A DNA stretch of 64,000 nt from Symbiodinium kawagutii (GCA_009767595.1 VSDK01017513.1:76904-140903); one strand, 5' to 3'; counted from the stretch's first letter, positions 33,193 to 47,025 are shown. The notes: generated by a model from the sequence alone, not told the origin. Numbers and translations are program-made.

Positions 33193-33799
33193 NNNNNNNN
33201 NNNNNNNNNNNNNNNNNNNNNNNNNNNNNNNNNNNNNNNNNNNNNNNNNNNNNNNNNNNNNNNNNNNNNNNNNNNNNNNNNNNNNNNNNNNNNNNNNNNN
33301 NNNNNNNNNNNNNNNNNNNNNNNNNNNNNNNNNNNNNNNNNNNNNNNNNNNNNNNNNNNNNNNNNNNNNNNNNNNNNNNNNNNNNNNNNNNNNNNNNNNN
33401 NNNNNNNNNNNNNNNNNNNNNNNNNNNNNNNNNNNNNNNNNNNNNNNNNNNNNNNNNNNNNNNNNNNNNNNNNNNNNNNNNNNNNNNNNNNNNNNNNNNN
33501 NNNNNNNNNNNNNNNNNNNNNNNNNNNNNNNNNNNNNNNNNNNNNNNNNNNNNNNNNNNNNNNNNNNNNNNNNNNNNNNNNNNNNNNNNNNNNNNNNNNN
33601 NNNNNNNNNNNNNNNNNNNNNNNNNNNNNNNNNNNNNNNNNNNNNNNNNNNNNNNNNNNNNNNNNNNNNNNNNNNNNNNNNNNNNNNNNNNNNNNNNNNN
33701 NNNNNNNNNNNNNNNNNNNNNNNNNNNNNNNNNNNNNNNNNNNNNNNNNNNNNNNNNNNNNNNNNNNNNNNNNNNNNNNNNNNNNNNNNNNNNNNNNNN
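33193..33799. other. assembly gap (607 N)
   Basis: The gap is unknown sequence. It is flanked on the left by 'ggtgtatgttggggtt' and on the right by 'ggtgtatgttgggtttc'. The second copy has the word only once (50037-50052) and continues straight into 'catgaaagaccgcctcagc', found here at about 33877. Confidence 0.98.
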
Positions 33800-34289
33800 G
33801 GTGTATGTTGGGTTTCAGCAGGTTTCTTCGACACTGACAACATCTGGAGAAGCTGCGAGAAAAAGTCGCAGAATGCCTGAAAGACCGCCTCAGCAACGAA
33901 AGTTGTCTGAATGCCACCTCAGCAACAACTCTTTGTTTCCATTTTGATTTGCTTTTGGCAGGTCTAAACTTCCGCACTTTTGCGTGGATAGAATGCCTCT
34001 GCCATTTGTAGACTTCATGGCAATCTTCTTGTGCTGCACCCATTGGCGTAGTTCCATGCATTCAGCCTCGCAGTTTGAAATGATTTGTGGAGGCACATTC
34101 AAATCGTCCACAAAATCCGAAAACAAATCCATCCGCATCAAAGGTGCAAGGTGTGTCTTTGCCGATGCCAGAAGCAATCTGTGGTACAGCTTTAGCTAGG
34201 AGGGGGAGGGGCCTTTATTGCTCTAGAATTCCCTGTTTTTGAGGTTTTTGGGAAACGACTTTCGGGAAGATTGGCACACCAGGACTCCG

Positions 34290-34620
34290 ATCTGGGCCCA
34301 ACATGAGTCCAACATGAAGGGGTCAACATGGGGTCCGATGTGGCCCAACATGCGCCAACATGCTCCGAGCATGGGGCCCAATACCCCTAACATTGGCCCA
34401 ACACATGCCAAGATGTGCCCACCATCAGGCACTCGCCCCACCCATGGCTTCAACATATGCCAAGATGCGCAAGCAAGCACCGCGCACTCATTCCAGAACT
34501 ATCTTTTGACGCCAATGTGTGCGCTTTCGGGGCTTTCATTCCAAAGGGAATATCGCACGAGATGTCATCAACATGGCCCCAACATGCGGCAACACGTGCA
34601 AAACATGGGGTTCAATCGTC
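34290..34620. repeat. CCAACATG short repeat array, unit A
   Basis: 'gcccaacatgagtccaacatg' and about twenty more AACATG, ACATGC or CCAAGATG steps recur at 9-20 bp. The array is copied at 50468-50790. It is irregular and noncoding. Confidence 0.75.
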
Positions 34621-36754
34621 CAGCGTGACACAAGAAAGCACTTACAGTAGACTTGCCGAAACTCAACCTCTGCACTTTCTCACCGACTTGCACCTCCACG
34701 CGTGCGAACGCATCCATGCCCATGCACCACGTCATAACCTCTCCTTCCCTACCTCCCCTTGCGCCCTCTGCATTCCACTGTGCGGGCGCGGGCGGTCATA
34801 GCGGCGAAGCGGCGCGCATCACACCCTTGACATCCCTTGACATCCATTGACTTTGTCGATTGTTTTGGCAATGTGAACAAAGAAAGAATGGTTGCAATTG
34901 CATGATTTTGTGATGGTGAGTGAGGATGGTACTGGACAGGCATGGCTTATCACACAAGCTAAACAGCCAAAACTACAACTGTTGGGCTATGCATTTCCTA
35001 GCAAACTGCATGAACCTCAGGTAGTCACATTCGAAACATTGTGGCTGTTCTGACTCACAACATGCAACAACATTGCGAGTCCCTCCAGTTCACTGCAGTT
35101 TGGAGCCATGATTCCCTCCCCTCCACCATGCAGGCGAGAATCTCCAGGGAAGGTTTCACCAATGGACTGAAGTGGTTGAACTTGGATCAGAAACGATCTT
35201 CGCTGCCAGGAGCTTGGCAAATGATTTTTTTGAATGCGCAGTCAGCAGCATGAAGCCATCGGGAGTCAAAGCATCCCAGGTACCGAAACTGTGGTTGCAA
35301 TGGGACGAGGAATGCGAAGTTGCGTATTGACTCAATAGTATTGACCAAATGAGACATTTGCAGTTTCACTTTTGATCCAGCGACATGATCTATAAATTCA
35401 TGTGATCTAGATCTGCGTAAACAGCGCGACTGGAGTTGGGATATGAACCTCCGGAGATCTAAATGAGACTTTTTCAAAAGAAACTCCAACATTATTAAGT
35501 GCAGCATCATTAGAATTTAAAGATTCAAAGAGTTTAGATAGTTGGGACAGAGACAATTAGGGTACCACTGCACCCAAACCTCGACAGCCAGCTGGCTGTC
35601 CGCAACACGCTTGGCATCTGCGTTTTCTGGATTGCGCACTTTCTACCAGTTTCCATGAAGCTACGGGTAGCCACACTCGAAACGCTGATCATCAAAGAAC
35701 CTCTCGGCACTGTCTCTGCATTCTGTCGAGGGGTCACCTTCACGCAGGAAAGAAACATTGTCGAGGTCAGCTTGGGATGTCCAGTCGGCAGCATTCTAGA
35801 GGAATCCCGACAACACTGGGAGTGCACATGGGACTGGCGGCATACCTGAGGCTAAATGAGACTCATTGGAAGGAGCCAAGACTACAGCGGATGGGCTTCG
35901 TACTTTCTGGCAACATGCAAGGAGCACAGGTCGCCGCACTCGAAACACTGCAGCCGGTCGGATCAAGGAGATGTAACGATCGGGTGTAAACCATTGAAGA
36001 CCTCACCATTTTGTTGGCAGATGGCATTGGAAAGAAGGGTCCTCTTCACGCATTTGCAGAAGAAAGACATGTAGCATTGGGAAGAGGAGTCCTGCAAGAA
36101 ATTCTCAGCGCGGCTGAGCACTTGAGGTCAGCAATGTTGCAGATCCAGGAGCGAACTCTCTGACTCCAGCTTTTCCTCAATGCCTTATGAAGGCACGGCA
36201 CACCGCACAAACACGTGACGTGTCTTGCAAAGCTCCACATGTTTGGTTGTCAGTGAGATGTTTACCGAATTTACAGGTTCCGGGATATGCCACACTTCCT
36301 TGCAGAATGAATGAAGCCAAAGGTAGCTACACTTGAAACACTGCAGCCGGTCTGACCAAGGAGATGCAAGGATCGGCAGTAAATCTTTGACGACCTACTC
36401 AGCACTTTTTGTTCGCATCGGGAAGTGAGGTCCTGCTCACACAACCAGACACGCAGCGTGTTGTCTAAATGAAGTGCTGGGGTTCCAAATATTTATCTAG
36501 CAATCATGTCTACAGATCTTGCAAACTCCCGAGCTCCCGATTTTTCACTCGAAATTGGGAACGATTGGCCATGAGCGGCTTGGTATTTGAGTTTTTTCTT
36601 GCGAGCAATCCCTAGTCATGTCCTGCTCCACACCACAGCAAATCACTCTCATTTTCGCTCACTCTATGCTCAGAAGTGCAACTCAGCGCATTTTTCTCAA
36701 TAATTCACGAAAACATAGGCGAACAACAGTTCTGCTTGTACTCTTGTAAGAACT

Positions 36755-38130
36755 CAAAGCACGCTTGTGGTGATACGCATCTCAATAGACAGGGCAAGAA
36801 AAAGAATGGAATGGACTTGCCGTATCTTGCCATTACATCGGTTCGAAGACTTGACTTGCTCTTCGCAGCACAAGTCCGGAATCGCAGGAAAAACTAGACA
36901 CCTCAATGACCGGTGCTTCTGGCATGTTACGCCGCTGTCCCAGACATTGTTTGCCGAAAAGAGGTGTCCTCCAAACGCAGGCAAAGCGGCTCAACAAGGT
37001 CGTTGGGGCTGCGGCATTGTCAAACGAACACTGTAGTCTGATGTCGACCAATCTTGCAAACTCTCCGACTGCGGTTTCTGACATTCACATGTTGGATTTT
37101 TGCAAATTCTGGAAGAGGAAGTCCACGACAGCGCTCGCAAACACACGACATATCGGTCGCAAAGCTCGAAATGTTTGGCCTGCACAAACTCACAAACGAA
37201 TGTCTTGCAAATTGCAAACCGTTGGTACTGAATCAAAGATCCCCGCGGCATTCGAATCCTTCTGGAATCTGCACAGCATGCGAGCACGCAAGAAGTAACG
37301 CATAAGTGCTATGGTTGGACAAGGGAGTCTTCTTCCCGCAGCCTAGGCCATGCCAAACATATTGGCCGTATGCATCAGTTCAGTTTGGACCATGGAGCAA
37401 TTATCTCCAAAATTCTTGCAGCTCTCGGAGAGCAACTTGTCACTTTAGCCGTGGGGCAGCAGTAGATGAAATCTGCACAATCAAGAAAGCTAAACAAGCA
37501 GTGAACAGGCACGAGTCTTGAAACATACAAATCACTCTCACTTTGGCTTTCGCTTCATGTGCACTTTATGCTCACAAGGGCAACTTAGTGCATCATTCTC
37601 AATAATTCACGAAAACACAGGCCAATGACACTTCTGCTTAAACTTTTGCAAGAACTCAAAGCACGCTTGTGGTGATACCCATCTCAAAAGACAGAGCAAG
37701 GAAGGGGATGGAATGGACTTGCCATATCTTGCCATTACATCGGTTCAAAGACTGGGCTTGTTGTTGGCGGAACAAGCTCCGCATCGCCGGGAGCGCTGCA
37801 AAACCTGGAAACCTCAATGACCGGTGCTTCTGGCATGTTACGCCGCTGTCCCAGACATTGTTTGCCGAAAAGAGGTGTCCTCCAAACGCAGGCAAAGCGG
37901 CTCAACAAGGTCGTTGGGGCTGCGGCATTGTCAAACGAACACTGTAGTCTGATGTCGACCAATCTTGCAAACTCTCCGACTGCGGTTTCTGACATTCAAA
38001 TGTTGGATCCTTCCAAATTCTGCAAGAGGAAGTCCACTACAGCGCTCGCAAACGCACGACATATAGGTCGCAAAGCTCGAAATGTTTGGCCTGCGCAAAC
38101 TCACAAACGCATGTCTTGCAAATTGCAAAC
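36755..38130. repeat. ~890-bp tandem duplication within unit A
   Basis: 36760-37215 and 37655-38130 share long identical stretches, such as 'gaccggtgcttctggcatgt' and 'tctgatgtcgaccaatcttg'. Unit B has one copy (52400-52800). The extra copy therefore arose in A or was lost from B. Confidence 0.88.
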
Positions 38131-38257
38131 CGTTGGTAGTGAGTCAGTGAGCTCTTAACCCTCCGATGATTACCGCATCCGGGTTGACCTGCGTAGTACG
38201 GTGTGATACGTATGGGTTAAGAAATAATCTTGTCTTGAGACCAAACAACAACTTCAC

Positions 38258-41060
38258 TGGTATATGGCCTTCCGGCCACTCAACATGTGAGCATCGGACG
38301 AAACTTGGTCATGTCCAGAAGGTCATCAGCAATTAGGGTGGGCTTCTATAGGTTACACAGGTTTTCCATCTGCGTCTTTTGCCAATGACAGCTATCGGTT
38401 GCAGGGTGGGCCCCTACCGGTTTCGCACGTTTTGAACAAGCATTGGATCTCGACAGGACTCGCTGGACAAGCACATGTTTTTATATGTTTTACATATGTT
38501 TCTAAACTATTGGCAATGACCCACTCAGCATTTGAATGTCTTGGAATGTGTGCTGCCCAAGAAAATCGGGAACCGTTGGGCTACCTACAAGCATGCAGGC
38601 AACACGCATGAAGCCACAGGTAGCCACTCTTGCAACATTGCAGCCAATCTGACCGCGGAGATGCAAGGATTAATCATTGAAGAGCCACTCGGCATTTTGT
38701 CAGATTTGGGAATAGGAGTTCTTTTTGTGTAGAAAAGATCCATGTAGCATGCTGGCCAAACGAGAGACTTCAAGCATCAAGCAATGCTGTGCAGAGACCC
38801 AGAGGCCGGTCTGGGGGGAGCCCACCATCGTCCGATCACAACGCCATGCCGGGGGAGACCCACCTCCATTCAGTCGATTAAACCAACACCAATACTTCGT
38901 CAGATTCGCAGACCCTACACCTGCCAATACTTGCTATATCAAGGGCAACTTGGGCAACTTCATTCAGCTGGCGCTGGCTTCGGTGATGAGAACATGTCTT
39001 GCAAAGCTCGAGAGTTACCTGCGAGCGACATGCTTGGCATCTGTGTTTTCTGGATTGCATACTTTCTACCAGTCTGCATGAAGCCACAGGTAGCCACCTT
39101 GGAAACACTGCAGCCAGTCTGATCAAAGTGATGACACGATTGGATGCAAATCACACTGTCTTTCCGTTCCGGAGAGGAGTCATCTTCGAAAAGAAACATG
39201 ATGTGGGCCAAATGTTGGATACTTTCTACCAGTTTGCATGAAGCCACAGGTAGCCACCTTCGAAACACTGCAGCCAGTCTGATCAAGGTGATGACAGGAT
39301 TGGATGCAAATCACACTGTCTTTCCGTTCCGGAGAGGAGTCATCTTCGAAAAGAAACATGATGTGGGCCAAATGAGGTGCTTGAGTTGGAATCTTCATTC
39401 GCCAGGACCTCTCGACAAATCATTTTTTTGCAGAAGGAAATCTATAGCAGCAGCGCGCACAAACGCACGACATACCTTGCAAAGCTCGAAATGTTCCTTT
39501 GTCACTGAGATGTTCTCACTCCACCATTGCAATGTACAACTGGCAGCCGAGAAACTTCAGAAAGGGTTTCGCCCCGAAAAGCTCATGCAATTGAACTTGG
39601 ATCAGCAACAGTCTTGAACAACAAGTACAAAGCTGGAGTTTGTAAACCTGATTCGCGTGCAAAACGCAATCTATGGCAGCAGTGCGAGCAAACGCACGAC
39701 ATACGGCCTTCCGGTATATGGCCTTCCGGCCACTCAACATGTAAGCATCGAACAAAACTTGGTCATTGTCCAGAAGGTCATCAGCAATTAGGGTGGGCTT
39801 CTATCGGTTATGCAGGTTTTCCGTCTGCGTCTTTTGCCAATGACAGCTATCGGTTGCAGGGTGGGCCCCTACCGGTTTCGCACGTTTTGAACAAGCATTG
39901 GATCTCGACAGGACTCGCTGGACAAGCACATGTTTTTATATGTTTTACATATGTTTCTAAACTATTGGCAATGACCCACTCAGCATTTGAATGTCTTGGA
40001 ATGTGTGCTGCCCAAGAAAATCGGGAACCGTTGGGCTACCTACAAGCATGCAGGCAACACGCATGAAGCCACAGGTAGCCACTCTTGCAACATTGCAGCC
40101 AATCTGACCGCGGAGATGCAAGGATTAATCATTGAAGAGCCACTCGGCATTTTGTCAGATTTGGGAATAGGAGTTCTTTTTGTGTAGAAAAGATCCATGT
40201 AGCATGCTGGCCAAACGAGAGACTTCAAGCATCAAGCAATGCTGTGCAGAGACCCAGAGGCCGGTCTGGGGGGAGCCCACCATCGTCCGATCACAACGCC
40301 ATGCCGGGGGAGACCCACCTCCATTCAGTCGATTAAACCAACACCAATACTTCGTCAGATTCGCAGACCCTACACCTGCCAATACTTGCTATATCAAGGG
40401 CAACTTGGGCAACTTCATTCAGCTGGCATCGGCTTCGGTGATGAGAACATGTCTCGCAAAACTCGAGAATTACCTGCAGGCGACACGCTTGGCATCTGTG
40501 TTTTCTCGATTGGATACTTTCTACCAGTTTGCATGAAGCCACAGGTAGCCACCTTCGAAACACTGCAGCCAGTCTGATCAAGGTGATGACAGGATTGGAT
40601 GCAAATCACACTGTCTTTCCGTTCCGGAGAGGAGTCATCTTCGAAAAGAAACATGATGTGGGCCAAATGAGGTGCTTGAGTTGGAATTGATGACACGATT
40701 GGATGCAAATCACACTGTCTTTCCGTTCCGGAGAGGAGTCATCTTCGAAAAGAAACATGATGTGGGCCAAATGAGGTGCTTGAGTTGGAATCTTCATTCG
40801 CCAGGACCTCTCGACAAATCTTGACAACACTGGGAGTAAAGATGGGGCCGCTGGCATACTTGAGGCTAAATGAGACTCATTGGAAAGAGCCTCAACAGCA
40901 AGATCATTGCCAAAACTACAACCGATGGGCTTCATACTTTCTAGCAACATGCATGAAGCACAGGTAGCCGCACTCGAAGCATTGTGTCCAATCTGGCCTG
41001 TCAGAGAACCTTAGCAATAGACCTCACATTGCATGGCCCTTCAGTTTGGAGCCATCATTA
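38258..41060. repeat. ~1,455-bp tandem duplication within unit A
   Basis: 'gtatatggccttccggccac' occurs at 38258 and 39713, and 'cactcagcatttgaatgtc' at about 38522 and 39977; the offset is constant for more than 800 bp. Unit B has a single copy from 53034. A smaller ~150-bp unit ('gatgacacgattggatgcaa' to 'gatgtgggccaaatg') is itself repeated two to three times near 39130-39375 and 40580-40780. Confidence 0.88.
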
Positions 41061-41061
41061 A

Positions 41062-41523
41062 CTGAGATGGTCTCACTCCACCATTGCAATGCAGAACTTG
41101 CAGCCGAGAAACTTCAGAAAGGGTTTCGCCCCGAAAAGCTCATGCAATTGAACTTGGATCAGCAACAGTCTTCAAGACCATGTACAAATCTGGCGGTTGG
41201 AAACCTGATTCTTTTGCAGAAGGAAATCTATGGCAGCAGCGCGCACAAACGCACGACATACCTTGCAAAGCTCGAAATGTTCGGTTGTCACTGAGATGTT
41301 CTCACTCCACTGTTGCGATGCAGAACTTGCAGCCGAGAAACTTCAGAAAGGGTTTCGCCCCGAAAAGCTCATGCAATTGAACTTGGATCAGCAACAGTCT
41401 TCAACAACAAGTATAAAGCTGGGGTTTGGAAAACCGATTCTCGTGCAAAAGAAAATCTATGGCAGCAGTGCGAGCAAACGCACGACATACCTTGCAAAGG
41501 TCGAAATGTTTGGTTGTCACTGA
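41062..41523. repeat. 229-bp tandem repeat, two copies
   Basis: 'ctcactccac(c/t)(a/g)ttgc(a/g)atgca' to 'cttgcaaagctcgaaatgtt' recurs at 41062 and 41291. Single copies occur near 39500, 52829 and 54140. This is the best-defined monomer of the satellite-like family. Confidence 0.82.
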
Positions 41524-44454
41524 GATGTTTGCTGAATTTACAGGTTTCGGGATATGCCACACTTCCTTCCGGCATGCATAAAGCCACAGGTGGCAACCCT
41601 TGAAACACTGCAGCCGCTCTGACGAAGGAGATGCAACGACTGTGTGAAAATCTTTAACGGACTACTCGCGTCGTTGGCATTGGGACGAGGAGTCCTGCTC
41701 ATGCAGGAAATTCTCATGTAGCATTGTGGCTAAATGTAGTCCTTGAGGTCAGCAATGTCGCCTACCGATCTTGTAAACTCTCTGACTTCCTCTTTTCAAA
41801 CTGAATGGTTCTTGGAAATTGGGAAGCGTTGGCAATGATTTCGTTCCTTTGGAGTGCGCACTCCCTAGGATTGTGCAGAAACCGGAGTATAGGCCTTCAG
41901 GACAACAAAGCAATTCCCTGAGTGAATCGAAATGGTGCTATACAATTTCTTCACTGGACAAAGAAATCCTGTTCGGAAAAGCAGTTCCGTTGATGTTCGC
42001 CCAACAGGGTACAGCGGGTTGGAACATCGACCCACCAATGCTGTCAACCAAGTTTGCAAACTCTCTCAATGTGCATCCTCACATTGACGGGCTTGAGAAC
42101 AGATTTTCGCGCAAAAAGAAATCTATGGCAGCATCGAACGCAAACGCGCGCGTCATGCCTTTCAAAGATCGAAACGCAAACACGCGACGTGCCTTGCAAA
42201 GCTCAAAATGTTTAGTTGTCAGTGAGACCATTGACAAATCTACAAGGGTTGGGATATGCGCTGCCTGGCAACACTCATGAAGCCTGCAAACTCAAGATGT
42301 TTGGTTGTCACTGAGATGTTTGTTGAATTTATATACAGGTTTCGGGATATGCCACATTTCCTTGCAGCATGCATAAAGCCACAGGTGGCCACCCTTGAAA
42401 CACTGCAGCCGCTCTGACGAAGGAGATGCAACGAGTGTGTGAAAATCTTTAACGGACTACTCGCGTCGTTGGCATTGGGACGAGGAGTCCTGCTCATGCA
42501 GGAAATTCTCATGTAGCATTGTGGCTAAATGTAATCTTGCAAACTCCAGAATGGTGCTATTGCACGAAAAAATGTCTTGCAAAACTCGGGTCGTTAGTGC
42601 TGAGGATTATCTTCATGCAGAAACAAAGGTGTCACATGTTGGCCAAATGAAATACTTGAGGTCAGCAATGCTGTCTACAAATCTTGCAAGCTCTCTGACT
42701 CCGGTTTTTCAAACTACGAACCATTGGCAATGGGCCACTCGGAATTTGAATCTTTTGGAGTGCGCACTGCCTAGGAGCATGCAGAAACCCATGCAAAAAT
42801 CCATGCATAGGCCTCCTCCGCACGAACAAATTTACTGAGTGAATTGAGCTGGTACAGGGCCCATTTTTGCACTGGAAAAAGGAATCCAAGCAGGCGCATT
42901 GATATTGACCGAACAAATACATGATTTCACAACATCTATCAAGCAATGCGGTCTACAGATCTTATTAACTCTGTGACTGCCACTTTTCAGATTCACGCCT
43001 CCAAGCTAAATCAGACTCCTTCAGAATAAACTCCGCAGAAGTACCGCTGCACAAACACATGTCTTGCAAACTGGGAACACCACCCAGCATGGTACTCAAA
43101 GGAGTCTTCTGACCGCATTCTAGGCTACGCCTGACACATTGGCAGTACGACTCACTTCAGGTATGGACAAAGGAGCAATTATCGCTGCAAATCTTGAAGC
43201 TCTCTCAAGGCAAACTGTCACTTTGCCCTGCTGGAGGCTGGAGTACATGAAGCCTGCAAAACCAAGAAAGCCTGAGGAGCAGTGCACAGGCATGAGTCTT
43301 GAAACAAATAAGTCACTCTGACTTTCGCTTTCGCTTGTTTGCTTCTATTGGAAAGAGGTGTCTTCTTTACGCAGACAAATTGGCTCAACAAGGTCGTTGG
43401 GGCCACGGCATTGTCAAACAAACATTGCTCTGCGCTGTCAACCAACCTTGCCGACTCGACTATGGCTCCTGACCTTCACATGTTTGATCCTTCCAAATTC
43501 TCGCACAGAAGGAAATCTACGGCAGCAGTGCGCACAAACGCACGCCTTGCCTTGCAAAGCTGCACATGTTTGGTTGTTAGTGAGATGTTTGCTGAATTTA
43601 CAGGTTTTGGGATATGCCACACTTCCTTGCAGCATGCATGAAGCCACAGGTGGCCACCCTTGAAACACTGCAGCCGCTCTGACGAAGGAGATGCAACGAC
43701 TGTGTGAAAATCTTTAACGGACTACTCGCGTCGTTGGCATTGGGACGAGGAGTCCTGCTCATGCAGGAAATGTTCATGTAGCATTGTGGCCAAAAGGAGT
43801 ACTTGAGGCAATCAGGTAAATCCACGAACGAAAACACTCAGTCCGGGGTTTAACAGCAATCTCAATCTATACACAAATGGAATAGCGATCGGAAGACGTT
43901 TGTGGACAGATCTTGCACATTCTGTGACTGTGGCAATGAGCCCCGATACAACTGAATCTTTTGGAGTGGGTGCCTACTAGCGTGCAGAACCCGAGCATAC
44001 CCCGTTTCGGCAGCAAGGCCATTTATATACTGCGTGAATTGCTGGGTCATTTTTTCACTGGACACAGGAATCAAAGCAAGCGCATTGATTTAGACTAAAC
44101 AAATACATGAAGTCACGGTCACATTTATCAATGCTGGGTTTACAGATCTTCTCTGGGACTACTGCCTTTCAAATGGACAAGTTCCAAGCTAAAAAAGACT
44201 TCTTCAGAGTTAACTCCACAAAAGTACCACTGCACAAACACATGTCAATTGGGAGCACCACCAAGCATGGTACTTTGGTTTCGCAAAGGGCTCCCTTCCC
44301 TCAGGCCAGGCCACGCCGAACATATTCGCCATAGCGTCCGTTCTTGCAGGATAGCTCCTGATTTTTATGCAAATCCATGCAGTATGGTTTGGCCATTCTC
44401 CAGCTGCCCTTCTTTGCAACTGGGTGTTGATCGAAATGAAAGTTCCTGGCGTAG

Positions 44455-44725
44455 GTACAATCGCCGATCAACCGCCAACCAACCGCGATCCCAACGGTGA
44501 CAATGTTTTCCCTTTGGAAGAAGCGGGCGAGAGACATGGCATGGGCGAGTGACTGCATTGAGGGGTTCGTCAATGGCCTCACGATCGCGAACCAATCGCG
44601 GATCAATCACGGATTTTCCGAGCAAATCCAAATTATGTCTACAAATCCCAGTAGATGACTGCATCAATCGCAAAACAATCGCCGATCAATCGCGAGGCAG
44701 TGCTTTACAATCGCGGATTTCAAGA
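44455..44725. repeat. cluster of AATCGCNGATCAA words
   Basis: 'acaatcgccgatcaaccgcc', 'ccaatcgcggatcaatcacg', 'acaatcgccgatcaatcgcg' and 'acaatcgcggattt' recur within 270 bp, unlike the surrounding modules. The words are CpG-containing and partly self-complementary (GCGAT/ATCGC). Confidence 0.7.
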
Positions 44726-47025
44726 TGTAATGTACCCAATCATAATTCTTAAGTTCGCATTTGCGAAGTACTGTATGAATCAGTTCAGGTTCAGTTGACG
44801 GAAAATTGTCTCTACAAATCTTGGAGCTGTCGGAGGGCAACTTGTCACTTTGCCGTGCTGGAGGCTGCGATACATGAAGCCTGCGAAATCGAGAAAGCCT
44901 AAGGAGGGGTGCAAAGGCACGAGTCTTGAAAAAAACAAATCATAGAAACACGAAACAACACTTGTTCTTGCAGAAAAAGTGTCCTGTTGACGAAGGCGAA
45001 TTGGTTCCACCAGGCTGTCAACACTGTCTGCTGTCGACCAATCTGGTAAACTTTCTGCATACTGCATGTTGGCCAAGTGAGATACGTACCGAGTTCCAAA
45101 CATCCATCAAGCAATGATAGGTGTAACTTATTGAAGAAAAACTGGGCACTTTGTCATCTTTGGGAAGAGGGGTCCTGTTCATGCAAAAAGGCATGTTGCA
45201 TTTTGGCAAGTGAAGTACTTGCGGTCAGCAGCGTTCTCTACAGATCTTGATCTTGCAAATTCTCTAAGTTAGGCTGATCAATGATTCTTGGAAATTGCGA
45301 AGGATTAGCAATGAACCACTGGGAAATTGATTTGGAGCGCATGGCCATGCTCGAAACACTGCAGCCGGTCTGACCAGGCCTGTTTGGTGGTGTCCTGGAA
45401 GGTGTTTGCCCAAAAATGGTGTCCTCTGAACACAGGCAAATTGGCTCAACAAGGTCTCTGGGGCCGCGGCATTGTTAAACAACAACTGTTGTCTGCTGTC
45501 GACGCATCTTGCAAACTCTCCGACTGTGGCTTCTGACATGAAAATGCTGGATCCTTCCGAGTTCACGTTCAAAAGGAATTCCACGGCAGCACGCGCAAGC
45601 ACACGACATGTATTGCAAAGCTCGAAATGTTTGATTGCCAGTGAGGCAATTGACAAATCTACAAGGGTTGGGGATATGCCAGCAACACTCATGGCACCTG
45701 CAAAATCAACAAAGGAGTGCACAGGCACGAGTCTTGACCAATGGCTGCAAAAGCAATTCCCCTGGGCAGCATGCCACTGTAGATCAATGCAACCGATGGT
45801 TTTCACTGCGAAACCTGTGGCAATGGTTCTGACCCCTGTGGGAGTTCAAGCTCTCAACTGCAACCTTTGCTCTACTACTTCCAGGCCAACGGCAGGAACT
45901 CTGGTTGGAAGCGAATCTGCCTGGCCGCCACTTGCGAACCCGCTATTCCCTTCTTCAGGCTTCATTTTCAATACGTGTGGTCTATACGTCAGTTCCGCTC
46001 ATTGTATGCTCAACGGTTCCAATTGCAGACAAACACATTCAATGTAGCGGGGCATGGTGTAGTTTGCATTACACGTCATCATCTTTGCATTACTGTATTT
46101 CATCTCTTCGACCCCGCAGTTTCTATGGCAGAACATGTTGGAATGGCGATACTTCAACCTCGGAACTGGCCCGTTTCAGGCACCAGTACTGAATCTACCT
46201 GGTACCGGTGTGTGCATACATGTCCAAACATCTCACTCATCCAAACACATTGAGTTGTCAACCTCTACTGCTAGTTAGTTTTGCTATACATAGGTGGGAG
46301 CAACAGTTTCAAAAACAATACCGCAAAAGAATGATAACAATGTTGAGAGTCATGCAGGCGAGTCGTAAGTGGACAAACACGACTTTATGATCCTTTCATT
46401 AGATAGGTACCGAGATCAACCAGGTTCAACCGAAAATCGAATGCATGGCTGCACACATGGAAATTTCAAGCACTGAAACTTGCAACCTGGAAACAACATT
46501 CCCTTGAACCTGCATTCAACCCTTCCTGGAACCACCTTGTGTCTTCATGGTTCCCGGATCCATGGTGAACCTGCAACCATGCTTCCAGAACCCTGCAGAC
46601 ATGCTTGGTTTCAGAAAGCTGGGATCCCCCGATTGCCAGAACCCTACCTTGCCTCCCTAAACCTATGGTCCTAAAGACATGTGGTCAACCCTGGGGCAAG
46701 GGACCATTTCCCTGGTCTTTGATTACGCAACTCTATGACTGTCGGGCGCAACTTCCCCATCTTGCCTGTGAGCTTGTCGATGTGGATGACCAACCGAGCC
46801 TGAAAAACGCAAATCACTGGGAGTCAACCACAGCACGGGTCCAAACATCTCACCTTTCATGGCATGTTTGCCTTTGAAGAGAACAGTATCAAAACCGGTA
46901 GGTCCGTCCAACCCCCACAATGATCGTCTATCTTAGTTTGATTTTTGCAATCCAATGTTGCATAAATTGACAAAACTGCATCAATCAACCATGACACCTG
47001 CACTTTTCCTCATCTTCCTTCTTCG

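Larger units (their letters stand above)
35500..46480. repeat. satellite-like region of diverged 150-450-bp modules
   Basis: A handful of words recur throughout in loose order: 'catgaagccacaggt(a/g)gcca', 'gaaacactgcagcc', 'gag(g/a)ngtcct' followed by 'catgca', 'catgtagcattg', 'gatcttgcaaactctc' and 'cttgcaaagctcgaaatgtt'. More than a dozen diverged modules can be seen, and unit B has fewer. Short minus-strand peptides such as SRTPRPNAND or KRTPIPKSDK reappear because the DNA repeats. No gene is supported. Confidence 0.72.
29750..46880. repeat. segmental duplication, unit A (about 17.1 kb)
   Basis: From the microsatellite joint onward, long blocks recur in the same order 9-17 kb downstream: 30103 with 47120, 31834 with 48574, 33120 with 49980, 34207 with 50383, 36944 with 52588, 38523 with 53316, 41543 with 54353, 45860 with 54897 and 46440 with 55492. 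Sampled blocks look well above 90 percent identical. Unit A is longer because it contains extra tandem duplications (37.65-38.13, 39.7-41.5 and most of 42-45.7 kb). No intact gene is recognised. Confidence 0.85.

Noticed and set aside
33107-34061. Several frames of more than 200 codons between 33.1 and 34.1 kb
   Set aside because: They are open only because they cross 607 unknown bases.
36000-46000. Recurrent minus-strand peptides (RTPLPNA-like, then VATCGFMHAARK)
   Set aside because: They reappear because the DNA modules repeat; frames shift between modules and contain stops, so a repeat protein is not supported.
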